64,000 nt of DNA from Kaistella soli. Its GTDB lineage: Bacteria > Bacteroidota > Bacteroidia > Flavobacteriales > Weeksellaceae. The translations under genes were made by a program, and so were the position numbers. The stretch covers positions 1-64,000 of the forward strand of contig NZ_JAHOPF010000006.1 in assembly GCF_019038595.1 (NCBI RefSeq), given 5' to 3'. The notes beneath the pieces are model-generated. The model saw only the letters and a program-made list of their open reading frames with translations, had not been told where the DNA came from and did not search any database. This document shows positions 18,565 through 26,387 of this stretch, piece by piece. Positions within the stretch are counted from its first letter, which is position 1. Every line of letters begins with the position of its first letter.

Positions 18565-19137
18565 ATGATTATGAAGCCATCACTACAAAAACAGGTTTGC
18601 GGGCTCCGGTTTATCACTGCGTACAAAGTTGCCAGGAATATTGAACATGAGATTCTGCACAGAATGTTGCACGAAAAGCGTGCGGTAAGGTTTTTAAGCA
18701 CCCGGTATGGCCTCCCTAAAGCCGATATCGTCAAGATTTATAAACAACTGGTGCTCCGCGTCAATTTATTCGCCAAAAAACTAAGGAACATTCAGCGTAC
18801 CAAAAAGCAGAGGATGCGGTTGCGCCGAAGCAGACACAGCAGAATAAAAGAAAAACTTTATAACCGTTTTGAGTGTGCCCTTTTGGACAGGAAAATATCA
18901 GACAGCACTTTTCCTTTCACCAATCGTATGCGGAATATGCTCCAGAGGCTGAATTTTTTCACCATCAGAGAACTGACCGAATGTCAACTTGAAACTTACA
19001 CGAAGTTCCGAGGTTTTAAAACTCTATGCATGAACGAATTGATCGACTTTATTATATTCGAAAATCTACAGGGGTATTTTAGGGGATTCAGTTATAAATC
19101 TTCGGTTTCTTGTCTTGCAGAGAAAACGAAAACTTAG
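18565..19137 (+). CDS. Putative DNA-binding protein, HTH + alpha-CTD-like helix-hairpin-helix (paralogue 1)
   Basis: 190 residues. The N-terminal half has an HTH-like stretch (EHEILHRMLHEK, then STRYGLPKADIVKIYKQL, about 27-66), a very basic linker (KKQRMRLRRSRHSR) and a C-terminal region LQRLNFFTIRELTECQLETY.KFRGFKTLCMNEL. The last resembles the helix-hairpin-helix of the RNA polymerase alpha C-terminal domain. The protein at 21809 shares the same order of parts. It could bind DNA next to or instead of RNA polymerase alpha, or be a recombination accessory factor; no function is proven. The last ten codons run through a repeated spacer element (19100-19154), so the natural C-terminus may have been replaced. 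ATG 18571 is an alternative start. Confidence 0.6.
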   Translation: MIMKPSLQKQVCGLRFITAYKVARNIEHEILHRMLHEKRAVRFLSTRYGLPKADIVKIYKQLVLRVNLFAKKLRNIQRTKKQRMRLRRSRHSRIKEKLYNRFECALLDRKISDSTFPFTNRMRNMLQRLNFFTIRELTECQLETYTKFRGFKTLCMNELIDFIIFENLQGYFRGFSYKSSVSCLAEKTKT

Positions 19138-19154
19138 TTATTATCGGCAGTTTT
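19100..19154. repeat. Cassette-boundary-like spacer repeat (site E)
   Basis: CTTCGGTTTCTTGTCTT then CTTAGTTATTATCGGCAG. The same two blocks occur in the same order at 30445-30525, where they are separated by a GC-rich insert. Both lie just after the stop of a minus-strand gene (DUF4145 here, the gene at 30517 there). Confidence 0.6.
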
Positions 19155-19156
19155 TT

Positions 19157-20044
19157 TTAAAGATCCCAGAAGAAACTTAATTCAGGCTCTCCAATGACTT
19201 TATAAATCTCTTTTTCGACATCTACAATTTCTAAAAAAACAATTTCTTTATTATTAATTTCATTATTTAATTCCACAAGAAATTTTTTTAAGTTTTCTTT
19301 TGTAATTAACCTTCGTGATTTTCCCAAAAAATCGTCAATTAAGAAATCCTTTTTAAGCATTTCCTTTGTTATTTTTCGCTGTAACAGATTTTTAAAGTCT
19401 TTATAGTCATCTATAACTGTTTCAATTTGTCCTTTTATAATTTTATCATTTATGAATAAATTGGATAACAAATGATTTATAATTTCTAATAAAATTTCAA
19501 GTTGTGCCTTTTTAGGCTTTTCGATTTCATGTAAAGCGTCGTTTCCAAGAAATCGAATTGAATGCAGTCTTTTAGATTCGCTTAAAGTTAAATGCCCTTT
19601 GTTGTGCAATAAATTGATTCTTTCTTCTAAATTACCTTTTTTAATCTTTAAAAAGTTGCAAAGAGCCTCAATTATTGCTCTAAAACCTCCTGCTGTTAAA
19701 ATTAAAGCATCTGCTTTAAATGCTGAAATAGTTTCAACATAAATTTCTTTTATTGGGCTTGGTAAGTGATATGCCGAAATTTCATTTCCTTTTTCAATAA
19801 AATATGGATAAATTGTATCTTCTTCATAATAATCAATTTCATCCTTACTTATGTGTCTAATCATTTGATTATCACCAAATATATAAAGAAAAGAAATGTT
19901 TTCGCAACCTAAACATTGAATAACTCTATATTTTTTTATCCATTGATAATCATAATCCTCTTCTTCTCCTGAAACTTTATGATCAAAAATTATTTCATGA
20001 TTTCTTACTCCTTTACAACTTTTACAAAAATATTTGTTTTTCAT
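19157..20044 (-). CDS. DUF4145 (HEPN-like) protein with N-terminal zinc ribbon
   Basis: 295 residues. The N-terminus has two cysteine pairs (C7xxC10, C44xxC47) typical of a zinc ribbon. The middle (about 98-195) matches DUF4145: IKEIYVETISAFKADALILTAGGFRAIIEALC, then RLHSIRFLGNDALHEIEKP with the N168-x3-H172 signature. DUF4145 belongs to the HEPN group of helical domains, found in defence and stress proteins and often fused to restriction-type helicases; here it stands alone. The remaining 100 residues are helical and unassigned. Codon use is as AT-rich as in the rest of the island. Upstream lies a truncated Sel1-type fragment, downstream a repeated spacer. Confidence 0.75.
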   Translation of the reverse strand: MKNKYFCKSCKGVRNHEIIFDHKVSGEEEDYDYQWIKKYRVIQCLGCENISFLYIFGDNQMIRHISKDEIDYYEEDTIYPYFIEKGNEISAYHLPSPIKEIYVETISAFKADALILTAGGFRAIIEALCNFLKIKKGNLEERINLLHNKGHLTLSESKRLHSIRFLGNDALHEIEKPKKAQLEILLEIINHLLSNLFINDKIIKGQIETVIDDYKDFKNLLQRKITKEMLKKDFLIDDFLGKSRRLITKENLKKFLVELNNEINNKEIVFLEIVDVEKEIYKVIGEPELSFFWDL

Positions 20045-20063
20045 GAGAGTGTTTTATAGGTTA

Positions 20064-20219
20064 CTACAATTTTTCTATTTTTTTCGTAAGTTCATCGGCT
20101 TTTTTAACATCCTTATCAACACCAATTCCATTTCTGTAAATTTCTTGAAGTTTAGACATACAATTGATATCATTTATTTCAGCCCCTTTTTTCAGATATT
20201 TTAAAGTCAAGTTAAAAGC
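20064..20219 (-). pseudogene. Sel1-repeat protein fragment, N-terminus lost to an IS
   Basis: The last 51 residues of a frame read LKYLKKGAEINDINCMSKL, EIYRNGIGVDKDVKKADEL, TKKIEKL. This is a Sel1-like repeat (A..YLKKGAE....AM..L..IY..G.GV..D..KA). Upstream of about 20219 the sequence changes to IS1182-type transposase on the other strand, so the gene was cut by that element. Confidence 0.65.
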
Positions 20220-20220
20220 A

Positions 20221-20613
20221 ACGAAAACGGAACACAGCCCGATTATTTTGTTGCTAAATTTCAATATGATAAAATCACAGATTGTTACACTTGTCCGGAA
20301 GGTAAAATATTGAAAACCACTGGACCGAAAGCGACAGGAGATCAACGAACATATCTTCGGCACCATCAAAAGGCAATGGGGTTATAATCACACGAATTTA
20401 ACGGGATTAGAAAAAGTAAATGGCGAACACAGTTTAATCATGTTGGTGTATAACATCAAACGTACGATCAATATTCTGGGAGTACGGGAATTAATTTCGA
20501 AACTGAAGAACTGGAAGTCCTCTTACAAAGCGAAAGCTTGTTTTGTTTTTAGAGTAACGTGTTTTGCGCCTAATTTAGCCTCTTTAGAAAATAGATTAAC
20601 AGCTGCAGCCTAA
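20221..20613 (+). pseudogene. IS1182-type transposase remnant with internal deletion
   Basis: Two pieces in different frames. 20223-20320 gives QPDYFVAKFQYDKITDCYTC then PEGKILKTTG, the zinc-binding-type middle of IS1182 transposases. From about 20338 comes EINEHIFGTIKRQWGYNH, HSLIMLVYNIKRTINILG, ending LENRLTAAA at the stop 20611-20613, the C-terminus. The region between them is deleted and the N-terminus is gone. The remnant sits between two truncated minus-strand genes (Sel1 and GNAT). Confidence 0.8.
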
Positions 20614-20640
20614 AAAACAGTCGCTCTCAAAACGGGTTTA

Positions 20641-20787
20641 TTAAGCTGTAAAAAAATTGTCCAACTTTTTTTCCGTGAAACATTTAGAACATAAATTCTT
20701 AAATGTTTCGTAAAAAATTTGTCTGCCAATTTTTTGTAATTGTAAAATTTGGTCTTTCGTGATTTTTATTACTTCAATTGTATTCAT
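20641..20787 (-). pseudogene. N-terminal stub of a GNAT-type gene
   Basis: 48 codons from ATG 20787: MNTIEVIKITKDQILQLQKI then GRQIFYETFKN..., the usual opening of a GNAT acetyltransferase (first strand and helix). It ends within about 30 bp of the IS1182 remnant, so it is truncated. It starts 1 nt after the stop of the complete GNAT gene (TAATATG) and was co-transcribed with it. Confidence 0.6.
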
Positions 20788-20788
20788 A

Positions 20789-21244
20789 TTATATTTTCAA
20801 TTCATAGTTAAGCCATTCATTATTTTCTTTTGCACCTAATCGCTCATAAAATTTTTGTCCTGCTTTGTTCCAGGGTGCAACTGTCCATTTTATTTGGCTA
20901 CAATCATTTTGTTCTGCTTCTATTTTTAAAGCATTCATTAGTTGTTCTCCAATTTTCTGACCTCGATAATTTTCATCTACATAAAGTTCTTTCATATAAA
21001 TTGCTGGACGGTTTTGGGCTGTGTAAAGAAGAAAATAATAGACTAGCATTCCAGCAATTTTATCATTGTCTTCGGCTACAATACAATAAAAGTCTGGTGG
21101 ATTTTTACGAAAACCACTTTCCTTTACAATTTCAGGTGTAATAGCAAAACTGTCAATATATTTTTCAAAAACAGCTAATTGTTCCATTAATGTCCAAATT
21201 TTTTCGCTGTCTGCTTCAGTTGCTTTTCTTATTATAATGTTCAT
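20789..21244 (-). CDS. GNAT family N-acetyltransferase
   Basis: 151 residues, full length for a single-domain GNAT. It opens with NIIIRKATEADSEKIWTLME. The acetyl-CoA loop is IYMKELYVDENYRGQKIGEQLM (R/Q-x-x-G-x-G type at RGQKIG), followed by IKWTVAPWNKAGQKFYERLGA, as in spermidine/diamine-type acetyltransferases. The substrate cannot be told from sequence. It is the first gene of a minus-strand run that starts at a promoter-bearing junction (21283-21299). Confidence 0.8.
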   Translation of the reverse strand: MNIIIRKATEADSEKIWTLMEQLAVFEKYIDSFAITPEIVKESGFRKNPPDFYCIVAEDNDKIAGMLVYYFLLYTAQNRPAIYMKELYVDENYRGQKIGEQLMNALKIEAEQNDCSQIKWTVAPWNKAGQKFYERLGAKENNEWLNYELKI

Positions 21245-21282
21245 TATTTTTTGTCTTGACGGTGTTCGGATAAGGTTTTGAC

Positions 21283-21299
21283 GCTAACTCTCAAATATA
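21283..21299 (-). promoter_or_regulatory. Cassette-run junction 1: TATATTTG promoter element next to a GTTAGC core
   Basis: On the minus strand: TATATTTG (21292-21299, perfect TAnnTTTG), then AGAGTTAGCGTC. The junction at 33001-33018 reads TATATTTGAGTGTTAGCCG. The flank AAATATACGCAAAT is shared with 27194-27207. The promoter points into the GNAT run. Confidence 0.55.
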
Positions 21300-21319
21300 C
21301 GCAAATAATTAAGCTGACG

Positions 21320-21345
21320 AAAAAAAAAAAAAAAAAAAAAAAAAA
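21320..21345. repeat. A26 homopolymer
   Basis: 26 consecutive A residues just behind the junction upstream of the GNAT gene and before the conserved peptide module. The length may vary between cells or be misread by sequencing. Confidence 0.9.
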
Positions 21346-21454
21346 TAGCCATTGTAACTTGCAATACATTAATCATCTACCCACTTACAAATAAATATAA
21401 ATATTTGCTGGTCACGGTCCTTCTATTTCCAATTTATACAAAATACGCATCTCA

Positions 21455-21480
21455 GTAAAAGGGTCTTTTCACCCTTTTAC
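21455..21480. terminator. Conserved hairpin of peptide module 1
   Basis: Perfect 10-bp stem GTAAAAGGGT / ACCCTTTTAC around CTTTTC. The core GGTCTTTTCACCC recurs at 27343-27355 and 33356-33368, each time 60-80 bp before a peptide gene. Confidence 0.55.
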
Positions 21481-21510
21481 GCTGACAGTTTTTATATCAT
21501 TTGAGTGTTT

Positions 21511-21518
21511 TATATTTG
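21511..21518 (+). promoter_or_regulatory. -7 element of peptide gene 1
   Basis: TATATTTG ends 12 nt before the ATG, so the leader would be very short. The sequence TTTGTAAAAA.CAAC between it and the ATG is shared with the copies at 27417 and 33431. No clear -33 TTTG here. Confidence 0.5.
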
Positions 21519-21530
21519 TAAAAACAACCT

Positions 21531-21692
21531 ATGAAAACACTGAAAATTTACAACATCATTGCTTCGATCTTAATCGTGTTATTGGTAATATGGGTAAAAA
21601 AACTTCGAAAGGATGTTAGTGAGACGGAAACCCTATTGGAACAGTGCTCTACACGATATTACAATGAACTTAAAAAAGACGGTGTTTTTTAA
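21531..21692 (+). CDS. 53-residue single-pass membrane peptide, family copy 1
   Basis: Too short for usual gene calling. It reads MKTLKIYNIIASILIVLLVI then WVKKLRKDVSETETLLEQCS and TRYYNELKKDGVF. A short basic N-terminus, one membrane helix (about 7-22) and a charged tail with a single conserved Cys39 and the pattern ET..LLE.C..R.Y..EL. Near-identical genes lie at 27417 and 33431, a divergent one at 35365. Changes between copies fall largely at third codon positions, which argues for selection on the protein. A broken second gene follows. Function unknown. Confidence 0.75.
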   Translation: MKTLKIYNIIASILIVLLVIWVKKLRKDVSETETLLEQCSTRYYNELKKDGVF

Positions 21693-21700
21693 AGATAACT

Positions 21701-21730
21701 ATGGAAATATCTTTTACGATTTTACCATAA
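21701..21730 (+). pseudogene. Broken partner gene of peptide copy 1
   Basis: ATGGAAATATCTTTTACGAT continues to a stop after nine codons. It matches the start of the intact partner at 27581 (KEISFYDFT) after restoring one lost T, so it is a frameshifted remnant. Confidence 0.6.
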
Positions 21731-21808
21731 GTCGACCCCGCCCTATTTTCACAATCATTTCTTTGATTTAACTTTATACACTACCGTGGTTTATAAAAGA
21801 TACATTAT

Positions 21809-22393
21809 ATGAAAACCTCACACGCCACCCTATGGGAACGCAAACGGCTGCGGCTGCTCCGCATCTACCGAAAAGCATGGGCAAAGGAACACACCATACT
21901 TCAGCAAATGCTCATACACAACAAATCACCTTTAGAACTTTCACGCGGATATGGTATCAGCGAGGAGGATATCAGTAATATGTACCAGCGGATGCTTACA
22001 GTTGCGCTTCCGTGGGTCGTAGAATACAAGCAAATCACAATAGGAAATTCCCGGACAAAACAGAAGCGGTACAGCAGATCTTACACCACGGAAAATATGA
22101 TGCAGAGTGAGAACCACCCACCGGTACCTGCCGACAGCAAGCGGAATGATCTGTTACAATTAAAACTTACTGAATGCGGTGTTCCTCTGCGTTATCGGGT
22201 GCTCAAGACCCTTCATTCATTGGATATAGACACTATAAAAGATCTTTCCGAGACGCCTCTGATCGACCTCCTCAAGTACAGGGGATTCGGGCCATGGTGT
22301 ATGCGGGAACTGCTCAGTTTTGTTGAGTCTGCGCAACTGGAGCTATACTTACAAGGATTCAAAGAAGCTAAGAAAAAGTATGGCAGAAGATAG
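21809..22393 (+). CDS. Putative DNA-binding protein, HTH + alpha-CTD-like helix-hairpin-helix (paralogue 2)
   Basis: 194 residues, the same architecture as the 18565 protein. N-terminal EHTILQQMLIHNKSPLELS, RGYGISEEDISNMYQRML resembles a sigma-region-4/HTH motif. The C-terminal part RVLKTLHSLDIDTIKDLSE, LLKYRGFGPWCMRELLSF resembles the helix-hairpin-helix of the RNA polymerase alpha CTD. Basic residues are spread through the linker (about 85-100). Codon composition is richer in GC than the flanking cassettes. It lies downstream of the peptide module on the same strand. Likely a DNA-binding regulator or accessory factor; the pair brackets the GNAT/IS1182 cassette run. Confidence 0.6.
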   Translation: MKTSHATLWERKRLRLLRIYRKAWAKEHTILQQMLIHNKSPLELSRGYGISEEDISNMYQRMLTVALPWVVEYKQITIGNSRTKQKRYSRSYTTENMMQSENHPPVPADSKRNDLLQLKLTECGVPLRYRVLKTLHSLDIDTIKDLSETPLIDLLKYRGFGPWCMRELLSFVESAQLELYLQGFKEAKKKYGRR

Positions 22394-22528
22394 TAGTTAT
22401 TAAGTAAAGTGGGACAGCATAGTCGATTCTATTTTGTGGTCAAACTTCGCACGCTAATTGCAGAGTCTTGATGTAACGCTTATAGGAAGGCTCACTGTAA
22501 TTCACGTCAACATGTTTCGGATTTTAAC

Positions 22529-22723
22529 CTATACAAATGGATAATATAAATGGGGAAACTGCCTTTTTGCTACATACACTACAGTTTTTCTGGAATTACT
22601 GAAATAGTGGAAAAAACTCCAGCTTACGGGGTACAAATGATCTCTCAAATCATAGATGACCTCCCACAATTCGTAACGTTTATATTCTTTGTTGTGCCTG
22701 ATCTCTATCCTTCGTCGTGACAT
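22529..22723 (-). CDS. Possible small basic protein, 64 residues
   Basis: MSRRRIEIRHNKEYKRYELW... reads like a plausible small protein rich in R, K, Y and W, but I recognise no family and no ribosome site. Around it (22394-22922) I see no other gene, only AT-rich spacer. It could be a chance frame. Confidence 0.25.
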   Translation of the reverse strand: MSRRRIEIRHNKEYKRYELWEVIYDLRDHLYPVSWSFFHYFSNSRKTVVYVAKRQFPHLYYPFV

Positions 22724-22922
22724 ATTAAAGTAAACCTGTACTACAAATTAATAATAGAAATACTATACTTATCCTCAAAAAACTCTTTCAACAAAACCTT
22801 ATCATCTCTTTTATTAAAATTCTTTTCTCCCCATCATCAAGTTCGCATATCCCAAGTTATTAATGTAGGTGCTGTTTAAAAGGAGGGTAAACAGGAGGTG
22901 AAATAAATTTGCATCGTAAAAG

Positions 22923-23825
22923 TTAATGCATATATACAATTTTCTTAGTGTTGGGTTTGCGTGATAGTTTAAAGTATATAGGGTTCCAATCATTTCCTTG
23001 CGGGACTATCATTCCATCGCTAAAATAGAGGATTTCTTGTCCAACTTTGCTCGTGTTTGCCGAGTGGTTGAACGTATACTCTGTGGGTATAAATGGTTCG
23101 TAAAGTTTTTTTATAACTTCATGATTATCATACGAAACAATCCAATTTACGTGTTCGATTTTTTTAATACGCTCAGCGACTGCACTGTGATCTGATTTTT
23201 GATAATAATTCATGTACAGCATGGACCCTTTCAGGTAATACGGAGGATCGAAATAGAAAATCGTGTTTTTGTTATCCGACGTCTTCTCTATAAAGTCAAT
23301 AAGCTCGAGCGCATCCATCGATGTCACAGTTATATATTCGCGGAATGAAGCAATACGCCGAATTTTTGTGATTATTTCCGATTTATTAAATCTACAATTA
23401 AGCTTATAATTCCCATTTTGTGCATTTCCTCCTATTACACCGCCCTTTATTATACCATCTCTGTTAGTTCTATTTAAAAATAATGTCGAAAAGCCTAATT
23501 GAATTATTGAATAAGCATCCGGGTTTTGTTGAACAGCCTTTTGCTGAATACGGTTTTCAATTGAAATATCGCAATTGCTTATTAACTCACAGAGTTCGTC
23601 TGTATAATTGATTACTGAAAACCAAAAAGCATATATTGATCTATCTTTATCATTAATTGTGACCCTATCTACAATCTTCTCCATTAGTAAAAAAAGTGCG
23701 ACCGATGCACCCCCCGCATATGGTTCTACGTAATGTCCGTGAATATTGTTATCAATACATATTTTGGATATGAAGCCTGATAGTTTATTTTTTCCTCCAG
23801 GGTACCGTAATGGCGAATAAAACAT
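22923..23825 (-). CDS. DNA adenine methylase (D12 class, Dam-like)
   Basis: 300 residues from the ATG at 23825, chosen because AGGA lies 5 nt upstream and because the longer frame (to 23924) would overlap the preceding gene. Motif X is SPLRYPGGKNKL (4-15), motif I EPYAGGAS (34-41), motif IV FDPPYYLKG (D193PPY), with TLFLNRTNRDGIIKG between, as in Dam/DpnII-type N6-adenine methylases. It transfers methyl from AdoMet to adenine in DNA. No restriction enzyme gene is beside it. The ParB-like gene 58 nt upstream on the same strand is its likely partner. Confidence 0.88.
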   Translation of the reverse strand: MFYSPLRYPGGKNKLSGFISKICIDNNIHGHYVEPYAGGASVALFLLMEKIVDRVTINDKDRSIYAFWFSVINYTDELCELISNCDISIENRIQQKAVQQNPDAYSIIQLGFSTLFLNRTNRDGIIKGGVIGGNAQNGNYKLNCRFNKSEIITKIRRIASFREYITVTSMDALELIDFIEKTSDNKNTIFYFDPPYYLKGSMLYMNYYQKSDHSAVAERIKKIEHVNWIVSYDNHEVIKKLYEPFIPTEYTFNHSANTSKVGQEILYFSDGMIVPQGNDWNPIYFKLSRKPNTKKIVYMH

Positions 23826-23883
23826 AGTTCCTAATTTTAAGCAAAATAACTGAAAATTAAATTCACCGGCCAGTTTTTTAACA

Positions 23884-25383
23884 TTAATTAAGATCGCCCC
23901 AGAGCACTTCGAAGAAACCTTCAAGTATATCCCATTTTTTCTTCAGGTCGTTAGGACCCGCCTCCAATTTTCCATCGTGAACATAATCATTAAACCGTTG
24001 TATTGAAAAAACTGAATTTTCCCGTCCAGAAGTTACTACTTTCTCTATATGTGTAAATATTTTAGAGTTATGTCCAGCGTCCTTTAGCTTAGCAACTACC
24101 CAATGAAGTTTCTGAGATAGAGTTATGTCTTTTTTAAAAATATGACCGTGTTTTTTCTCTGCGTAAAAGTCTACAGAACACTCCAGAAACACCCTGAAAA
24201 GCACACTTACTGCATTGGGAACCGATCTCGACGAATCATCTAACAATAAATCGCGTTGTAGTTCGATATATATGTTATTTATCTTAGGTTGGTTGATGAC
24301 AAGCTTGCACTCTTTTCTTATTAAATACTTGCGATCTGTGGATTTTTTATTGGGTTTCGGTTTTGCCGGATGGGCGCCACTGGTCCCGGGCGTAAAAATA
24401 GTATTTTTACTCGAACCGTCCTCTGATTCGTCAGGCATTTCAGGTCTCAATATATCATGATCGTTTTTTTCTTCTGCTCTTGTACCAGAAGATTTCCCAG
24501 TATTGGGTTTCGAGTCTTCGCGAAATAAATCTTCGATCTCTTCATCTTGTACTTCCTCTTCACTATAAGAAGATAAAATAGTAATGGATTTCAAATACTC
24601 TTCTACTTCTTGAGCATTAAGTCTTGAAAACTTTTTCTCTTTATATTCTTTTCCTTCCAGGATATCATTAATTATCACGATCAAACTTGAATGGAAATTC
24701 TCTTTTCCAGAGATGAGTTCATGATCATCATTGAAAACTAATTGAAAATGCGAGGCTGCCGTTCTTGAGTTCATTATTCGAAATAGAGTCGTCACAAAGC
24801 CCCGCCCGAGAATCCTATTTTTTGATTCTTTGGGAATACTAAGGTTCCTGATTATTATTTGCAAATTAATTTTGAAATTATCTAGCTTTTCCGGATCATC
24901 AATCCATCTGAATTTTGCATTAAATTGCTCGATTGTACCCCAGCGTGCTTCATTATTGTTATTAAGGTGCTTACGGTTTACGTAGCGAAGAATCTCCTTC
25001 TTATTATCGGACAATACACAATCAATTTTAAAATCACTGGTAATTGATATAGAGCGCTTCAATTGGTGGAAATATTCTTGGATCGTTAGGTCGGAACATA
25101 GCTCAGGCTTTACTAATAGTTTATAAACTGTTAATCTTCGATTCCCCTCCACTGTAATATTTTCTCCTTCGCCATCAAAAATAGCAAGCTTTTCAAAAAT
25201 CGGCATATCAAAATCCTGCACAATCTCTTTCGCAAATTCTTTGATCTTATAGATTGGAATCGAAACAATATAATCTATCAATTCCGGTTCCGTTTTACCA
25301 AAATATTCAGCCGGAAACCGGGGGTTTTCTGACCACAACTCTAAATCTCGTACGCTCAGTTTTGATTCTCTAAAAATTGCCAT
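23884..25383 (-). CDS. ParB/Srx-like N-terminal domain protein, partner of the methylase
   Basis: 499 residues. The N-terminal part (about 8-110) has the ParB/sulfiredoxin layout: LSVRDLELWSENPRFP (the 'NPR' strand) and, further on, NITVEGNRRLTVYKLL (the 'G.RR' nucleotide-binding loop). A middle helical region follows, then an acidic, P/G/S-rich linker (about 285-345) with PKPNKKST, and a helical C-terminal domain (about 365-499) containing FNDYVHDGKL, reminiscent of HEPN-like helices. It precedes the adenine methylase on the same strand. Related ParB-fold proteins can be nucleases or CTPases; the exact activity here is unknown. Confidence 0.6.
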   Translation of the reverse strand: MAIFRESKLSVRDLELWSENPRFPAEYFGKTEPELIDYIVSIPIYKIKEFAKEIVQDFDMPIFEKLAIFDGEGENITVEGNRRLTVYKLLVKPELCSDLTIQEYFHQLKRSISITSDFKIDCVLSDNKKEILRYVNRKHLNNNNEARWGTIEQFNAKFRWIDDPEKLDNFKINLQIIIRNLSIPKESKNRILGRGFVTTLFRIMNSRTAASHFQLVFNDDHELISGKENFHSSLIVIINDILEGKEYKEKKFSRLNAQEVEEYLKSITILSSYSEEEVQDEEIEDLFREDSKPNTGKSSGTRAEEKNDHDILRPEMPDESEDGSSKNTIFTPGTSGAHPAKPKPNKKSTDRKYLIRKECKLVINQPKINNIYIELQRDLLLDDSSRSVPNAVSVLFRVFLECSVDFYAEKKHGHIFKKDITLSQKLHWVVAKLKDAGHNSKIFTHIEKVVTSGRENSVFSIQRFNDYVHDGKLEAGPNDLKKKWDILEGFFEVLWGDLN

Positions 25384-25504
25384 GTGTTTATTTAATTTAT
25401 AACAAATATATATAAAAAAACAGCTTACAAGAACACGGGGGAGTATAGACAGTATTATCTCCCCTTAGATAATGAACAAGACGATTGAATTTTTTTTCTG
25501 AACC

Positions 25505-25545
25505 AAGTGAAGTTCTAACTGATGACATCAGTTAGAACTTCACTT
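25505..25545. repeat. 41-bp near-perfect palindrome
   Basis: AAGTGAAGTTCTAACTGATG, one A, then its exact complement CATCAGTTAGAACTTCACTT. The 20-bp arms have virtually no loop. It lies 120 bp upstream of the ParB-like gene and before IS110 debris. It may be an IS end, an operator or a terminator. Confidence 0.85.
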
Positions 25546-25789
25546 TTAATATTCGAAAATACGGGCATCTATTCCTCCCTATTTCCTTGGTTCTGAGTGA
25601 ACATGAACTTGATGACCAAGTCCCGGCCTTGGAAATTAGACGGTCCAACTTTATTACTTTTGCTACGTGTGATGCCTACCTGGCGCCAAAGAGATTACGT
25701 ATTATGCTAAACACAGCACTGATAGAATCTCCCTTTCTTCACTTCCGAACTGGGTTTGCAGCGACTTAAAATCGTTTTTTTCGGACGCA

Positions 25790-26327
25790 AAAAAACTTGC
25801 CTACCATTTAAATCTGTTGAAAGATCCATGGAGAATGAAATATTTCTCAGCAGAGAAGTTTTCTCCAGCGTGAGAGCAGTTAACAGAGAGACGATAAAAT
25901 ATTTGAAGAAACAGTTTTTCGCTACTTGATGATAAGGCGAAGGTATTCATTATTGAGAATGAAGTTCTTCATCATAAGCAGCAGCCCCGGAATCATTGAG
26001 ATAACCTCGGTGTATCTTTTAATGGTAACCCAAGGCTTTACCACCTTCAGCAATGGACGTAAATTCGCCTGTTATTCGGACGTTGCACCGTTCTAGCACT
26101 GTTCCGGCACCAGCATAAAGGAAAAACCAGAGTGAGTTATTTAGCAGATAAAAAAAATGAAATCATTACTTCATTTAGTCTCCCTCACGACTATCAAATA
26201 CGATCCAAAGGTAAAAGAATATTACATCCAAAAAAGAAGAAGGAAAACACACAAAATCGTCTATAGAATCTTTGCGGTAATCCAACGAAAAGCAAACTTT
26301 GTCAATCTTCCTCAGTTTGCATCATGA
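25790..26327 (+). pseudogene. IS110-family transposase remnant, frame-broken
   Basis: The C-terminal part is recognisable across stops and frameshifts: FTTFSNGRKFACYSDVAPF, SGTSIKGKTRVSYLADKK, TIKYDPKVKEYYIQ, then IFAVIQRKANFVNLPQFAS ending at TGA 26325-26327. It lines up with the remnant at 183-788. Upstream pieces (25790-26000) are too decayed to read. The rest of the 1-kb gap (25384-25790) holds only the palindrome. Confidence 0.75.
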
Positions 26328-26345
26328 TTTAGTAATTTTTACTTG

Positions 26346-26385
26346 CTTTTTTATCATAGAATATATTATACGATCGTATTTTTTT
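26346..26385. repeat. Cassette-boundary-like spacer repeat (site I)
   Basis: GCTTTTTTATCATAGAATAT followed by ATTATACGATCGTA and a T-run. It matches the end of the spacer at 31887-31920 (GCTTTTATCATAGAATATGT then TAGCCGTAGTTTTT). Each copy abuts the stop of a minus-strand gene. Confidence 0.6.
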
Positions 26386-26387
26386 CA

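Noticed and set aside
22923-23924. Longer start for the adenine methylase at 23924
   Set aside because: It would overlap the ParB-like gene and add 33 residues before the normal SPLRYPGG start; AGGA precedes ATG 23825.
25587-25769. 60-residue plus-strand frame before the IS110 remnant
   Set aside because: Not similar to IS110 or any family I know; most likely chance within decayed IS DNA.
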